A stretch of 7,065 nucleotides of DNA, from positions 1 through 7,065 of the forward strand of contig DGVW01000027.1 of NCBI GenBank assembly GCA_002396005.1, in the 5' to 3' direction. Under the pieces are notes generated by a model, which had not been told where the DNA came from, did no database searches, and worked only from the letters and a program-made list of their open reading frames with translations. The translations under genes and the position numbers were made by a program. Shown here piece after piece: positions 1-5,229 of this stretch (positions are counted from its first letter, which is position 1; each line of letters starts with the position of its first letter). This stretch comes from Oribacterium sp. UBA4274. Its GTDB lineage: Bacteria > Bacillota > Clostridia > Lachnospirales > Lachnospiraceae.

Positions 1-1164
1 CTTGCGGAAGATGAAGAGGGTCTTGTGGAGACATATACAGATCTTTTTGACCAGCTCACTTATACTGATGAGGAGACAGGTCTTTCTATAACTTATAATC
101 TGTATCTTCCTGAAGGATATGATGAAAATGCTTCATATCCTATGGTGGTTTTCATAGGTGACTCAACCTGCGCAGGTGACGATCCTACTTATTCATTAAC
201 ACAGGGACGAGGAGCTCTTGTCTGGGCAACAGAAGAATGGCAGAGTGTAAATCCTACCATCGTAGCGGTTCCTACATATCCTGAGACTATCCTTGATGAT
301 CACAATGGGTATACCACAACAGAGTACGTAGAACTTACAAAACGATACATTGACTATATGTGCGATGAGTACGCAGTTGACTCTGACAGAATCTACGGCA
401 CCGGTCAGTCAATGGGATGCATGACTACATTGATTCTGGCATCAGAATATCCGGATCTTTACGCAGCATGTATGTTTGTAGATGGACAGTGGGATGTAAA
501 TGCTCTTTCAGGACTTGAAGATCAGACATTTGTTTACTTTGCTGCAGAGGATGATACAAGTGCCTGGAGTGGAGCGCAGGAAGTGATGGAAATGTTCGAT
601 GCAGACAATGTTTCCTATGATTATGTACAGTGGGATGGCACATGGTCTGTGGATGAACTTAGTTCAGCGGCAAAGGAACTCTTCAGTGCAGACGAAAACC
701 AGTATTTCATTTCATGGAAGACAGGTACAATCGATGCCGGTAGTTTTATGATGGGAGGAGCAGAAGACTCTGGTAACGGACAGAAACCGGAAGGTAGTCA
801 GGCGCAATCAGGGAATCAGCAGCCTACGGAAGGACAGGCTCCGGAAGGTAATCAGCCTCCGATGGACGGTCAGGCCCCTGACGGCAATCAGCCACCGATG
901 GGTGGACAGAACTCCGAAGGTAATCAGCCGCCAATGAATGGACAGGCCCCTGACGGCAATCAGCAACCTATGGATGGCCAGGCCCCGGACAACAATCAAA
1001 CTTCAATGAGTGAACAGACATCAGCTGATGGTCAGGAGACATCCGGAGAAGCCGGGCAGCAGGGTGGCAACAGCCCTATGGGTGGCGCCGGATATCATAT
1101 GGCATCCTTCGATTACGCATACAATTGCGTAGCCGTTATGGAGTGGTTGTTCTCACAGAAGTGA
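1..1164 (+). CDS. Alpha/beta-hydrolase (esterase / prolyl-oligopeptidase-like), 5' end missing
   Basis: The frame is open from base 1, so the GTG at 25 is probably an internal valine and the true start lies left of the window. The visible 387 residues (numbered here from the GTG at 25) match the PHB-depolymerase/prolyl-oligopeptidase-like serine hydrolases. There is an LYLPEGYD strand lead-in (26-33), a nucleophile elbow GQSMG (127-131, Ser129), an acidic residue after strand 7 in FAAEDD (Asp176 or Asp177), and a C-terminal His358 in GYHMASFDYAYN followed by the closing helix EWLFSQ. The usual HG oxyanion motif is replaced by FIGDST (43-48). A repeat-rich Gly/Asn/Gln/Pro linker (about 245-355) sits between the acid and the histidine. 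Such linkers are common in exported proteins, so secretion is inferred, but any signal peptide is outside the window. Substrate unknown; ester or peptide hydrolysis is a family-level inference. A terminator-like hairpin follows. Confidence 0.85.
   Translation, partial: LAEDEEGLVETYTDLFDQLTYTDEETGLSITYNLYLPEGYDENASYPMVVFIGDSTCAGDDPTYSLTQGRGALVWATEEWQSVNPTIVAVPTYPETILDDHNGYTTTEYVELTKRYIDYMCDEYAVDSDRIYGTGQSMGCMTTLILASEYPDLYAACMFVDGQWDVNALSGLEDQTFVYFAAEDDTSAWSGAQEVMEMFDADNVSYDYVQWDGTWSVDELSSAAKELFSADENQYFISWKTGTIDAGSFMMGGAEDSGNGQKPEGSQAQSGNQQPTEGQAPEGNQPPMDGQAPDGNQPPMGGQNSEGNQPPMNGQAPDGNQQPMDGQAPDNNQTSMSEQTSADGQETSGEAGQQGGNSPMGGAGYHMASFDYAYNCVAVMEWLFSQK
811..1026 (+). repeat. 36-bp coding tandem repeat (12-residue units) in the hydrolase
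   Basis: Six consecutive 36-bp units encode the 12-residue motif GNQPPM(D/G/N)GQAPD with variation. The first (GNQQPTEGQAPE) and last (NNQTSMSEQTSA) units are the most diverged. At DNA level the pattern is partly dimeric: units beginning at 847 and 919 resemble each other more than their immediate neighbours. The junction GGCCCCTGACGGCAATCAGC recurs exactly 72 bp apart, near 872 and 944. Because unit length is a multiple of three, gain or loss of units would change linker length without a frameshift. Confidence 0.9.
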
Positions 1165-1217
1165 TGAAAGATGAGATTATTACTGTGACAGATGATGAAA
1201 TAGGGTAATGTTGAAAT

Positions 1218-1269
1218 AAAAGCATGCTAGAGAATATCCTTTATATGGGTAAACTCCGGCATGCTTTTT
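1218..1269. terminator. Probable bidirectional intrinsic terminator
   Basis: A perfect 10-bp inverted repeat, AAAAGCATGC (1218-1227) and GCATGCTTTT (1259-1268), is followed by T1269, giving a run of five T on the + strand and a matching T-run on the - strand. The interior can pair further (GAG 1230-1232 with CTC 1254-1256, then TATCC with GGGTA by wobble), giving one long hairpin. It lies 53 bp after the hydrolase stop and downstream of the convergent GntR gene, so it could end both transcripts. Confidence 0.75.
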
Positions 1270-1427
1270 AGTGTATTTGATATAGAATCGTTTCGCGCTC
1301 CCAGGCTGATAAATCGACCTTTCGTGTTCTTTGGAAACACCAGCCCAATAGAATTCGCTTCGTGAAGGGCAGGTGCTGCATGCCATATTCCTACTGAATC
1401 TGCCACCAGTCATGTGGGGAGTGTCAT
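1227..1427 (-). pseudogene. Decayed small reading frame / repeat-like intergenic element
   Basis: The 322-bp gap between the hydrolase and the GntR gene has no confident intact gene. Read leftward from an ATG at 1425-1427, one frame gives MTLPT, an in-frame TGA at 1410-1412, then 60 open codons (including ADSVGIWHAAPALHEANSIG and GLVFPKNTKGRF) to a TAG at 1227-1229, inside the terminator hairpin. The peptide resembles small hypothetical proteins I recall from Lachnospiraceae genomes with a Trp codon where the TGA is; this is unverified memory. The DNA is also rich in short helices on the + strand: GGCTG 1304-1308 with CAGCC 1341-1345 enclosing GTGTT 1324-1328 with AACAC 1336-1340, and GCAG-GTG-CTGC 1369-1379. 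A structured RNA or dispersed repeat is therefore an equal alternative. No ribosome binding site was found, and I see nothing clear in 1428-1486. Confidence 0.35.
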
Positions 1428-1486
1428 GAAGTCTATTTTCTGCTTTTGTGAAAGGACAAGTGGAAGATAGACTTATGATACTTATA

Positions 1487-2131
1487 TTAAAACAAGAATG
1501 AGTAGTAATTGTCGAAGACTTTTTTGACATTGGAAATATGAGTCTTGATACATGTCTCGGCTTTTTCCGCATCCCGGTCTTTGATTGCCTGATAAATGTC
1601 GGTATGTTCCTTTAAAGATTGTTCAGCTCTGCCCGGTATGAGGATAGTTTTACTGTTATACTTCCGCATCTGATTTTTGAGCTTTAATGTCACATCTACA
1701 GCAGTCTTGTTGGGACATGACGCATAAATGATTTTATGAAAGTCCTGATTACACTTTGAATAGTTCATAAGATCTTCTGAGGATTTGAACATCACCATAT
1801 TATCGAGAGTTGTCTTTAACTTTTCTATGTTTTTTTCACTGATAACAGGAACGGTCTGTTTAACTATGAATCCTTCCAAAAGTTCTCGAAGTTCCAAAAA
1901 TTCGATTACTTCACTTTTTGAGTAGCTTGAAACCTTGGCGCCCTTGTTTAGATCCATAGTCACATAGCCATCGCTTTCCAACATAAGCAGTGCTTTTTTT
2001 ATTGTATTCCTGCTGACATTATATTCTTTGGCCAATGCAGACTCCGGTAAACTTTGTGCCGGAGAGTACTCACCTTTTTCTATCTTCTTTTTTAATTTGT
2101 TATATACAATAGTTGTTTGTGTCTCAGCCAT
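1487..2131 (-). CDS. GntR-family transcriptional regulator, FCD (FadR-like) subfamily
   Basis: The 214-residue protein has the two-domain layout and length of FCD-type GntR regulators. The N-terminal winged helix-turn-helix (about 5-70) contains IEKGEYSPAQSLPESALAKE, then NVSRNTIKKALLMLESDGYV, the typical recognition-helix region. A helical C-terminal FCD domain (about 73-210) begins with EFLELRELLEGFIV. The usual metal or carboxylate-ligand positions appear as Asn128-x3-His132 (NQDFH), His176 (KEHTDIYQAI) and His198 (KTHISN). FCD domains commonly sense organic acids, which suits the TRAP operon it diverges from. AAGGAG lies 4 nt before the ATG (+ strand 2136-2141). It has its own promoter and a palindromic operator directly upstream, so it is probably autoregulated and represses the rightward operon until its ligand is present; that is inference. 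Confidence 0.93.
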   Translation of the reverse strand: MAETQTTIVYNKLKKKIEKGEYSPAQSLPESALAKEYNVSRNTIKKALLMLESDGYVTMDLNKGAKVSSYSKSEVIEFLELRELLEGFIVKQTVPVISEKNIEKLKTTLDNMVMFKSSEDLMNYSKCNQDFHKIIYASCPNKTAVDVTLKLKNQMRKYNSKTILIPGRAEQSLKEHTDIYQAIKDRDAEKAETCIKTHISNVKKVFDNYYSFLF

Positions 2132-2141
2132 AGAGCTCCTT

Positions 2142-2154
2142 ATTGTTGAACAAT
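2142..2154. promoter_or_regulatory. Palindromic operator copy 1 (GntR gene side)
   Basis: ATTGTTGAACAAT is a perfect 6+1+6 palindrome containing TTGTTGAACAA, which fits the FadR-subfamily GntR operator consensus TNGTNNNACNA at every fixed position. It abuts the ribosome binding site of the GntR gene and lies about 17-29 bp downstream of that gene's expected transcription start. A repressor bound here could block its own transcription. Binding by the neighbouring regulator is inferred. Confidence 0.78.
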
Positions 2155-2177
2155 TATATTGAACATTACTATAGGTT

Positions 2178-2206
2178 ATTATAGTAAATCATAATTTTAA
2201 ATACAA
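2178..2206 (-). promoter_or_regulatory. Sigma-A-type promoter of the GntR gene
   Basis: Read leftward, TTGTAT (-35, 2201-2206) and a perfect TATAAT (-10, 2178-2183) are separated by exactly 17 bp. Transcription should begin near 2171, leaving a leader of about 40 nt that contains operator copy 1 and the ribosome binding site. Confidence 0.7.
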
Positions 2207-2221
2207 CAGATAATAGAAATA

Positions 2222-2325
2222 TTATCGATAACACAAGACACACAGCCTGATATTCACATGAGGTGATTGTGAAAGATGTACAAAATATCGATTCGAAAAT
2301 ATTAAAAACGGACAAAATACTCGAT
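2222..2325. promoter_or_regulatory. AT-rich upstream control region with repeated TCGAT motifs
   Basis: Between the two divergent promoters is a gene-free, AT-rich stretch. It holds a perfect palindrome TTATCGATAA (2222-2231), an inverted repeat TTCACA-N9-TGTGAA (2253-2273), and a direct repeat ACAAAATA-TCGAT (2280-2292) / ACAAAATAC-TCGAT (2312-2325). The direct repeats start 32 bp apart, about three helical turns, and end 16 bp before the rightward -35 box. This is a plausible position for an activator, but no binding protein can be named from the sequence. Confidence 0.3.
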
Positions 2326-2341
2326 ATTTAATAACTATTTG

Positions 2342-2370
2342 TTGACACAAAATCAAAACAAGATTAGGAT
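2342..2370 (+). promoter_or_regulatory. Sigma-A-type promoter of the rightward transport/enzyme operon
   Basis: A consensus TTGACA (-35, 2342-2347) and TAGGAT (-10, 2365-2370) are separated by exactly 17 bp. Transcription should begin near 2377, placing operator copy 2 (2386-2398) just downstream of the start. No other equally good promoter is apparent in the short gaps between the four following genes, so this one probably serves all of them. Confidence 0.72.
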
Positions 2371-2385
2371 GAATGAGTAATCAAA

Positions 2386-2398
2386 ATTGTTCAACAAT
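2386..2398. promoter_or_regulatory. Palindromic operator copy 2 (operon side)
   Basis: ATTGTTCAACAAT is the reverse complement of operator copy 1, so both genes see the identical sequence in their own direction. The identity extends one base further (AATTGTTCAACAAT at 2385-2398 and at 2142-2155 on the other strand). It fits TNGTNNNACNA and lies about 9-21 bp past the expected operon start, a position from which a bound repressor would block initiation or early elongation. Confidence 0.8.
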
Positions 2399-2430
2399 CG
2401 TGAGCATCAAAAATGATTAAAAGTTGTCAG

Positions 2431-2437
2431 AGAGGAG
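2431..2437 (+). promoter_or_regulatory. Ribosome binding site that fixes the DUF6282 start
   Basis: AGAGGAG lies 5 nt before the ATG at 2443. The in-frame ATG at 2413 has no purine-rich Shine-Dalgarno sequence before it, so the later start is preferred. Confidence 0.8.
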
Positions 2438-2442
2438 ATATT

Positions 2443-3348
2443 ATGAGTGATATAAATGAAATAATCAAAGGTGGTTATGATCTGCATGTTCATTCCGCAC
2501 CTGACTGTTTACCCAGAAAAATGGATGACATAGAGATGGGTGAAAGAATTACTCAATCAGCGTTGGCGGGGTATGCCATCAAAAATCACTGGACATCAAC
2601 AGCCGGGAGAGCACAGCTTATCCATAAGATGTTTCCGGAATGTGATGCTGTAGGAACCATTACACTGAACAGTGCTGTAGGCGGTCTCAATCCTCCTGCA
2701 GTCGAAATGGCTGCAAGAAGCGGAGTTAAGCTGGTATGGTTTCCGACCTGTGACAATGAACATGAGATGGCTTATCAGTTCGATGGTGATCCAAATAAGA
2801 AAAGAGCCTTTTGGGCTAGTATCGTGTTGGAGATGAAGGAACAGGGCATCAATACTCCTGTGATAAATTGTCTTGATGAGCATGGAGAACTGAAACCTGA
2901 AGTACTTGATATCCTGGATATCATAGCAAGATACGACATGATCCTGGCAACAGGTCATATCTCTCATGAGGAAGCATTTAAACTGGTTCCTGAAGCTGCA
3001 AAAAGAGGAGTGAAAAAGATAATCATTACTCATGTAAGCTTTCCGACAACGCTTTATACCATTGAAGAACAGAAGATGTTTATTTCTTATGGTGCCAAAT
3101 GCGAACAGTGCTACACAACATGGAAAACAGGTAAAGCTGATTTTGAAACTATAGTTGACATGATAAAGGCAGTCGGCGCTGAAAACTGTGTCATGGGAAC
3201 AGATTTAGGCAATACAAAGCTTTGTTATCCCGATGAAGGCATTCTGGAGTTTTCTGAAAAGCTTTTGGAAGCCGGACTTACAGAAGAGGATGTCAGAAAT
3301 ATGGTGGTAACTAATCCAAGATGGCTCCTCGGAAAAGATCCTATGTGA
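2443..3348 (+). CDS. DUF6282-type amidohydrolase-like metal-dependent protein
   Basis: The 301-residue protein is recognisable as the DUF6282 group, a TIM-barrel amidohydrolase-like family without a settled reaction. Visible hallmarks are YDLHVHSAPD (12-21, metal-ligand pair His15/His17), PRKMDD (24-29), AIKNHWTSTAGRA (45-57, with Lys47 and His49), LNSAVGGLNP (75-84), VWFPT (98-102), ATGHIS (169-174, His172), ITHVSFP (195-201, His197) and the late aspartate GTDLG (252-256, Asp254). The set HxH, two later histidines and a terminal Asp matches a mono- or binuclear metal hydrolase site, so hydrolytic activity (amide, ester or lactone) is plausible. No signal peptide is visible, so it is cytosolic. 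It is the first gene of the operon, 72 bp before the PIG-L/GalB-like gene. Sure of family, unsure of reaction. Confidence 0.88.
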   Translation: MSDINEIIKGGYDLHVHSAPDCLPRKMDDIEMGERITQSALAGYAIKNHWTSTAGRAQLIHKMFPECDAVGTITLNSAVGGLNPPAVEMAARSGVKLVWFPTCDNEHEMAYQFDGDPNKKRAFWASIVLEMKEQGINTPVINCLDEHGELKPEVLDILDIIARYDMILATGHISHEEAFKLVPEAAKRGVKKIIITHVSFPTTLYTIEEQKMFISYGAKCEQCYTTWKTGKADFETIVDMIKAVGAENCVMGTDLGNTKLCYPDEGILEFSEKLLEAGLTEEDVRNMVVTNPRWLLGKDPM

Positions 3349-3420
3349 TATTTAAAATGACAAATTGTTACATTTAACGATACAGGTTAGTGAAAGATAA
3401 AATAGTAAGGAGATAATAAA

Positions 3421-4161
3421 ATGATCAAGGATAAAAAAGTGTTGGTTGTAAGTGCACATGCAGCAGATTATGTTTGGAGAGCAGGCGGAACTATCGCAAA
3501 GTACATCAAGAACGGAGCAGAGGTTCATGTGGTGGTGCTCAGCTTCGGCATCAGAGGTGAAAGTGCAGCACAGTGGAAAAAAGAAGGTGCTACTTATGAA
3601 TCTGTCAAGCAAAACAGACTGGAGGAAACAAGTAAAGCTGCTGATATTTTAGGTATCAAAAATATTGAATTCTGGGATCTCCCCGATTACCCGATGGCTC
3701 CATATCTTACAGAAGAGATCCGTGAAAAGATGATCAGAAAGATAAGAACCGTAAGACCGGACATCATCATCACACATGACAGAAACGGAAAAGATATCCT
3801 TAATCCTGATCACAACGCAGTGGCTGAGTTCGTGTTTGAGTGTTCCATACAGTCTAACTCAAGAGGAGTTATCGTAGATGATCTTCCTGTTACAAAACAG
3901 ATGAGACTTTTCGGATTTGAACCTCATCAGACAGAGCTTTCACAGTTTGTTCCCGGAACTTTGATAGACATAACAGAGGTTTATGATGAGAAGGTTAAGG
4001 CGATGCAGTGTTTTCAGGCGCAGCACCATCTGATCCAGTACTATACAGAAAGAGCAAATCTTCGCGGAAATCATCTGAGAAGAATATCCGGTGATCAAAG
4101 CTATAAATATGGTGAAAGCTTTTCTAACTTTTTCCCTGTTGCCGGGGATGAACTTGTATAG
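3421..4161 (+). CDS. PIG-L-fold protein, 4-oxalomesaconate hydratase (GalB)-like
   Basis: The 246-residue protein has the PIG-L (LmbE) Rossmann-like fold. The opening VLVVSAHAADYVWRAGGTIA (7-26) corresponds to the AHPDD motif. His13 and Asp16 (zinc ligands in the family) are kept, but the middle Asp, the general base of deacetylases such as MshB, is Ala15. A similar AH-x-AD-FVWRAGG opening plus LSFGxRGES (40-48 here) is what I recall for GalB of gallate catabolism, which hydrates 4-oxalomesaconate. Further sites are ITHD (117-120), NPDHNAV (128-134, His131 as likely third zinc ligand) and QAQHH (199-203). AAGGAG lies 8 nt before the ATG. It lies between the amidohydrolase-like gene and the TRAP genes, suggesting a carboxylated metabolite. 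Oxygen-dependent gallate cleavage is unlikely in an anaerobe, so the exact substrate is probably different. Deacetylation is the alternative but is disfavoured by Ala15. Confidence 0.85.
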   Translation: MIKDKKVLVVSAHAADYVWRAGGTIAKYIKNGAEVHVVVLSFGIRGESAAQWKKEGATYESVKQNRLEETSKAADILGIKNIEFWDLPDYPMAPYLTEEIREKMIRKIRTVRPDIIITHDRNGKDILNPDHNAVAEFVFECSIQSNSRGVIVDDLPVTKQMRLFGFEPHQTELSQFVPGTLIDITEVYDEKVKAMQCFQAQHHLIQYYTERANLRGNHLRRISGDQSYKYGESFSNFFPVAGDELV

Positions 4162-4183
4162 TCACCTATTGTTTTGAGTTCAC

Positions 4184-4198
4184 TTTTCTCGGAGAAAA
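4184..4198 (+). promoter_or_regulatory. Ribosome binding site of the TAXI gene inside a small inverted repeat
   Basis: TTTTCTC (4184-4190) and GAGAAAA (4192-4198) are exact inverted repeats around G4191, and the Shine-Dalgarno GGAG (4191-4194) lies in the loop and right arm. GGAG is 6 nt before the ATG at 4201 and fixes that start over the TTG at 4174, which has no such sequence. A hairpin with 5-6 bp could mildly limit translation; this is inference. Confidence 0.5.
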
Positions 4199-4200
4199 TC

Positions 4201-5208
4201 ATGAAAAAGAAAATAGTCGCAATAGTCTACGGAATTCTGATCGCCTTACTTTTAGTAGCCTTTTCTCAAAACAGAGAAGGACATGTGGCAAAGAAACAGG
4301 TAAATGCAGATGGTTCCTACTCCGGTTCATTAACATTGGGAACAGCTTCCTCGACAGGAACTTTTTATTATGTAGGCGCTGCGTTGGGTAATGCAGTTTC
4401 AAAGTCAACATCTCTCAACATCAATGTTCAGGCAACATCCGGATCTAATGAAAATATCTCCATGGTACTAAATAAAGATATCGATCTGGGCATGGCAAAT
4501 TGTGATTCGATATACAGTGCTTACAACGGTGCCATGTCATATAAGAATGCCGGCCCACAGGAAGACCTGAGGGAAGTGGCTTCACTTTATCAATCACAGC
4601 TTCATGTCTTTACCACAGAAAGCAGTGGTATCACAGATATTTCCCAACTCAAAGGAAAGAAAGTATGTGTTGGTTCTCAGGGAACTTCCTATCTCTTTAT
4701 TAACGAAAAAATCCTGAATGAGTACGGCATAAGCATGGATGATATCCATCCGTACTATATGAACTATGCAGAATCTGCAGAGGCTCTTGCCAATGGAGAT
4801 ATAGATGCAGCATTTCAGACCGGAGGATATCCGATCGCAGGAATACAGCAATCAGCAGCGACAACTGCATTCAGAATGCTTCCTGTTTCGGAGGAAGTGA
4901 TCAAAAAGATCATTGATGAATTTCCTTTCATAAATAAAACAACGATTCCGGCCAATGTCTATGAACATCAGTCCAATGAAGGGGAAGTCACAACTCTTGG
5001 ATATGCCACAACCATATTCTGCTCCAGGGAGGCGGATGATGACCTGATATATTCGTTTGTAAAAGGAATCATCGAGTCTTTGGACAGCTATAAGGATACA
5101 AATGATGCTACAAGGCAGATATCAACGGAAACCATCGCAACTTCACATATACCTATCCATGATGGAGCACTTAAGTACTATCGTGAAATAGGTGTTGCTA
5201 AAGAATAG
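4201..5208 (+). CDS. TAXI-family TRAP transporter solute-binding protein
   Basis: The 335-residue protein has the TAXI family layout and length. A basic, hydrophobic N-terminus (1-22, MKKKIVAIVYGILIALLLVA) directs export. The mature part opens with LTLGTASSTGTFYYVGAALG (44-63, the family signature strand and loop), continues with VQATSGSNENI (76-86), LGMANCDS (96-103), LKGKKVCVGSQGTS (150-163) and ALANGDIDAAFQTGGYP (195-211), and ends with a helical segment and THE-like C-terminus ATSHIPIHDGALKYYRE. TAXI proteins bind small organic anions or amino acids outside the membrane and hand them to the TRAP permease, encoded 21 bp downstream. Unusually for a Gram-positive binding protein, no lipobox cysteine follows the hydrophobic segment. 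It may stay anchored by that helix, or be cut after AFS. Ligand unknown. Confidence 0.92.
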   Translation: MKKKIVAIVYGILIALLLVAFSQNREGHVAKKQVNADGSYSGSLTLGTASSTGTFYYVGAALGNAVSKSTSLNINVQATSGSNENISMVLNKDIDLGMANCDSIYSAYNGAMSYKNAGPQEDLREVASLYQSQLHVFTTESSGITDISQLKGKKVCVGSQGTSYLFINEKILNEYGISMDDIHPYYMNYAESAEALANGDIDAAFQTGGYPIAGIQQSAATTAFRMLPVSEEVIKKIIDEFPFINKTTIPANVYEHQSNEGEVTTLGYATTIFCSREADDDLIYSFVKGIIESLDSYKDTNDATRQISTETIATSHIPIHDGALKYYREIGVAKE

Positions 5209-5229
5209 AAGGAAAGGAGAGTTTAAAAC

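Noticed and set aside
1164..1208. Tiny 14-codon frame overlapping the hydrolase stop (MKDEIITVTDDEIG)
   Set aside because: The ATG overlaps the TGA, but there is no convincing ribosome binding site and no recognisable domain. It vaguely resembles a piece of serine/threonine dehydratases, but is too short to claim a gene or a remnant.
1180..1572. 130-codon leftward open frame overlapping the GntR 3' end
   Set aside because: It overlaps the well-supported GntR gene on the same strand in another frame and runs through the terminator hairpin. It has no ribosome binding site that I can see and no family resemblance.
2413..2442. Alternative ATG start at 2413 for the DUF6282 gene
   Set aside because: No Shine-Dalgarno sequence precedes it, while the ATG at 2443 has AGAGGAG 5 nt upstream and the conserved family sequence begins shortly after it.
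2596..3033. Long open frame opposite the DUF6282 gene
   Set aside because: Antisense shadow of a confidently assigned gene; composition and lack of motifs give no support.
3362..3378. Possible third GntR operator (AAATTGTTACATTTAAC) before the PIG-L gene
   Set aside because: Only the left half matches; the right half fails the AC-N-A positions of TNGTNNNACNA.
1..4161. Tannase idea: the esterase releases gallate that the GalB-like protein then processes
   Set aside because: The hydrolase shows no tannase-specific features I can identify and is separated by a terminator and a divergent regulator. Classical gallate ring cleavage also needs oxygen. Kept only as a remote possibility.
4174..4200. 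TTG start at 4174 for the TAXI gene
   Set aside because: Gives an N-terminal extension before the clear signal sequence MKKKIVAIVYG and has no ribosome binding site; the ATG at 4201 has GGAG at 6 nt.
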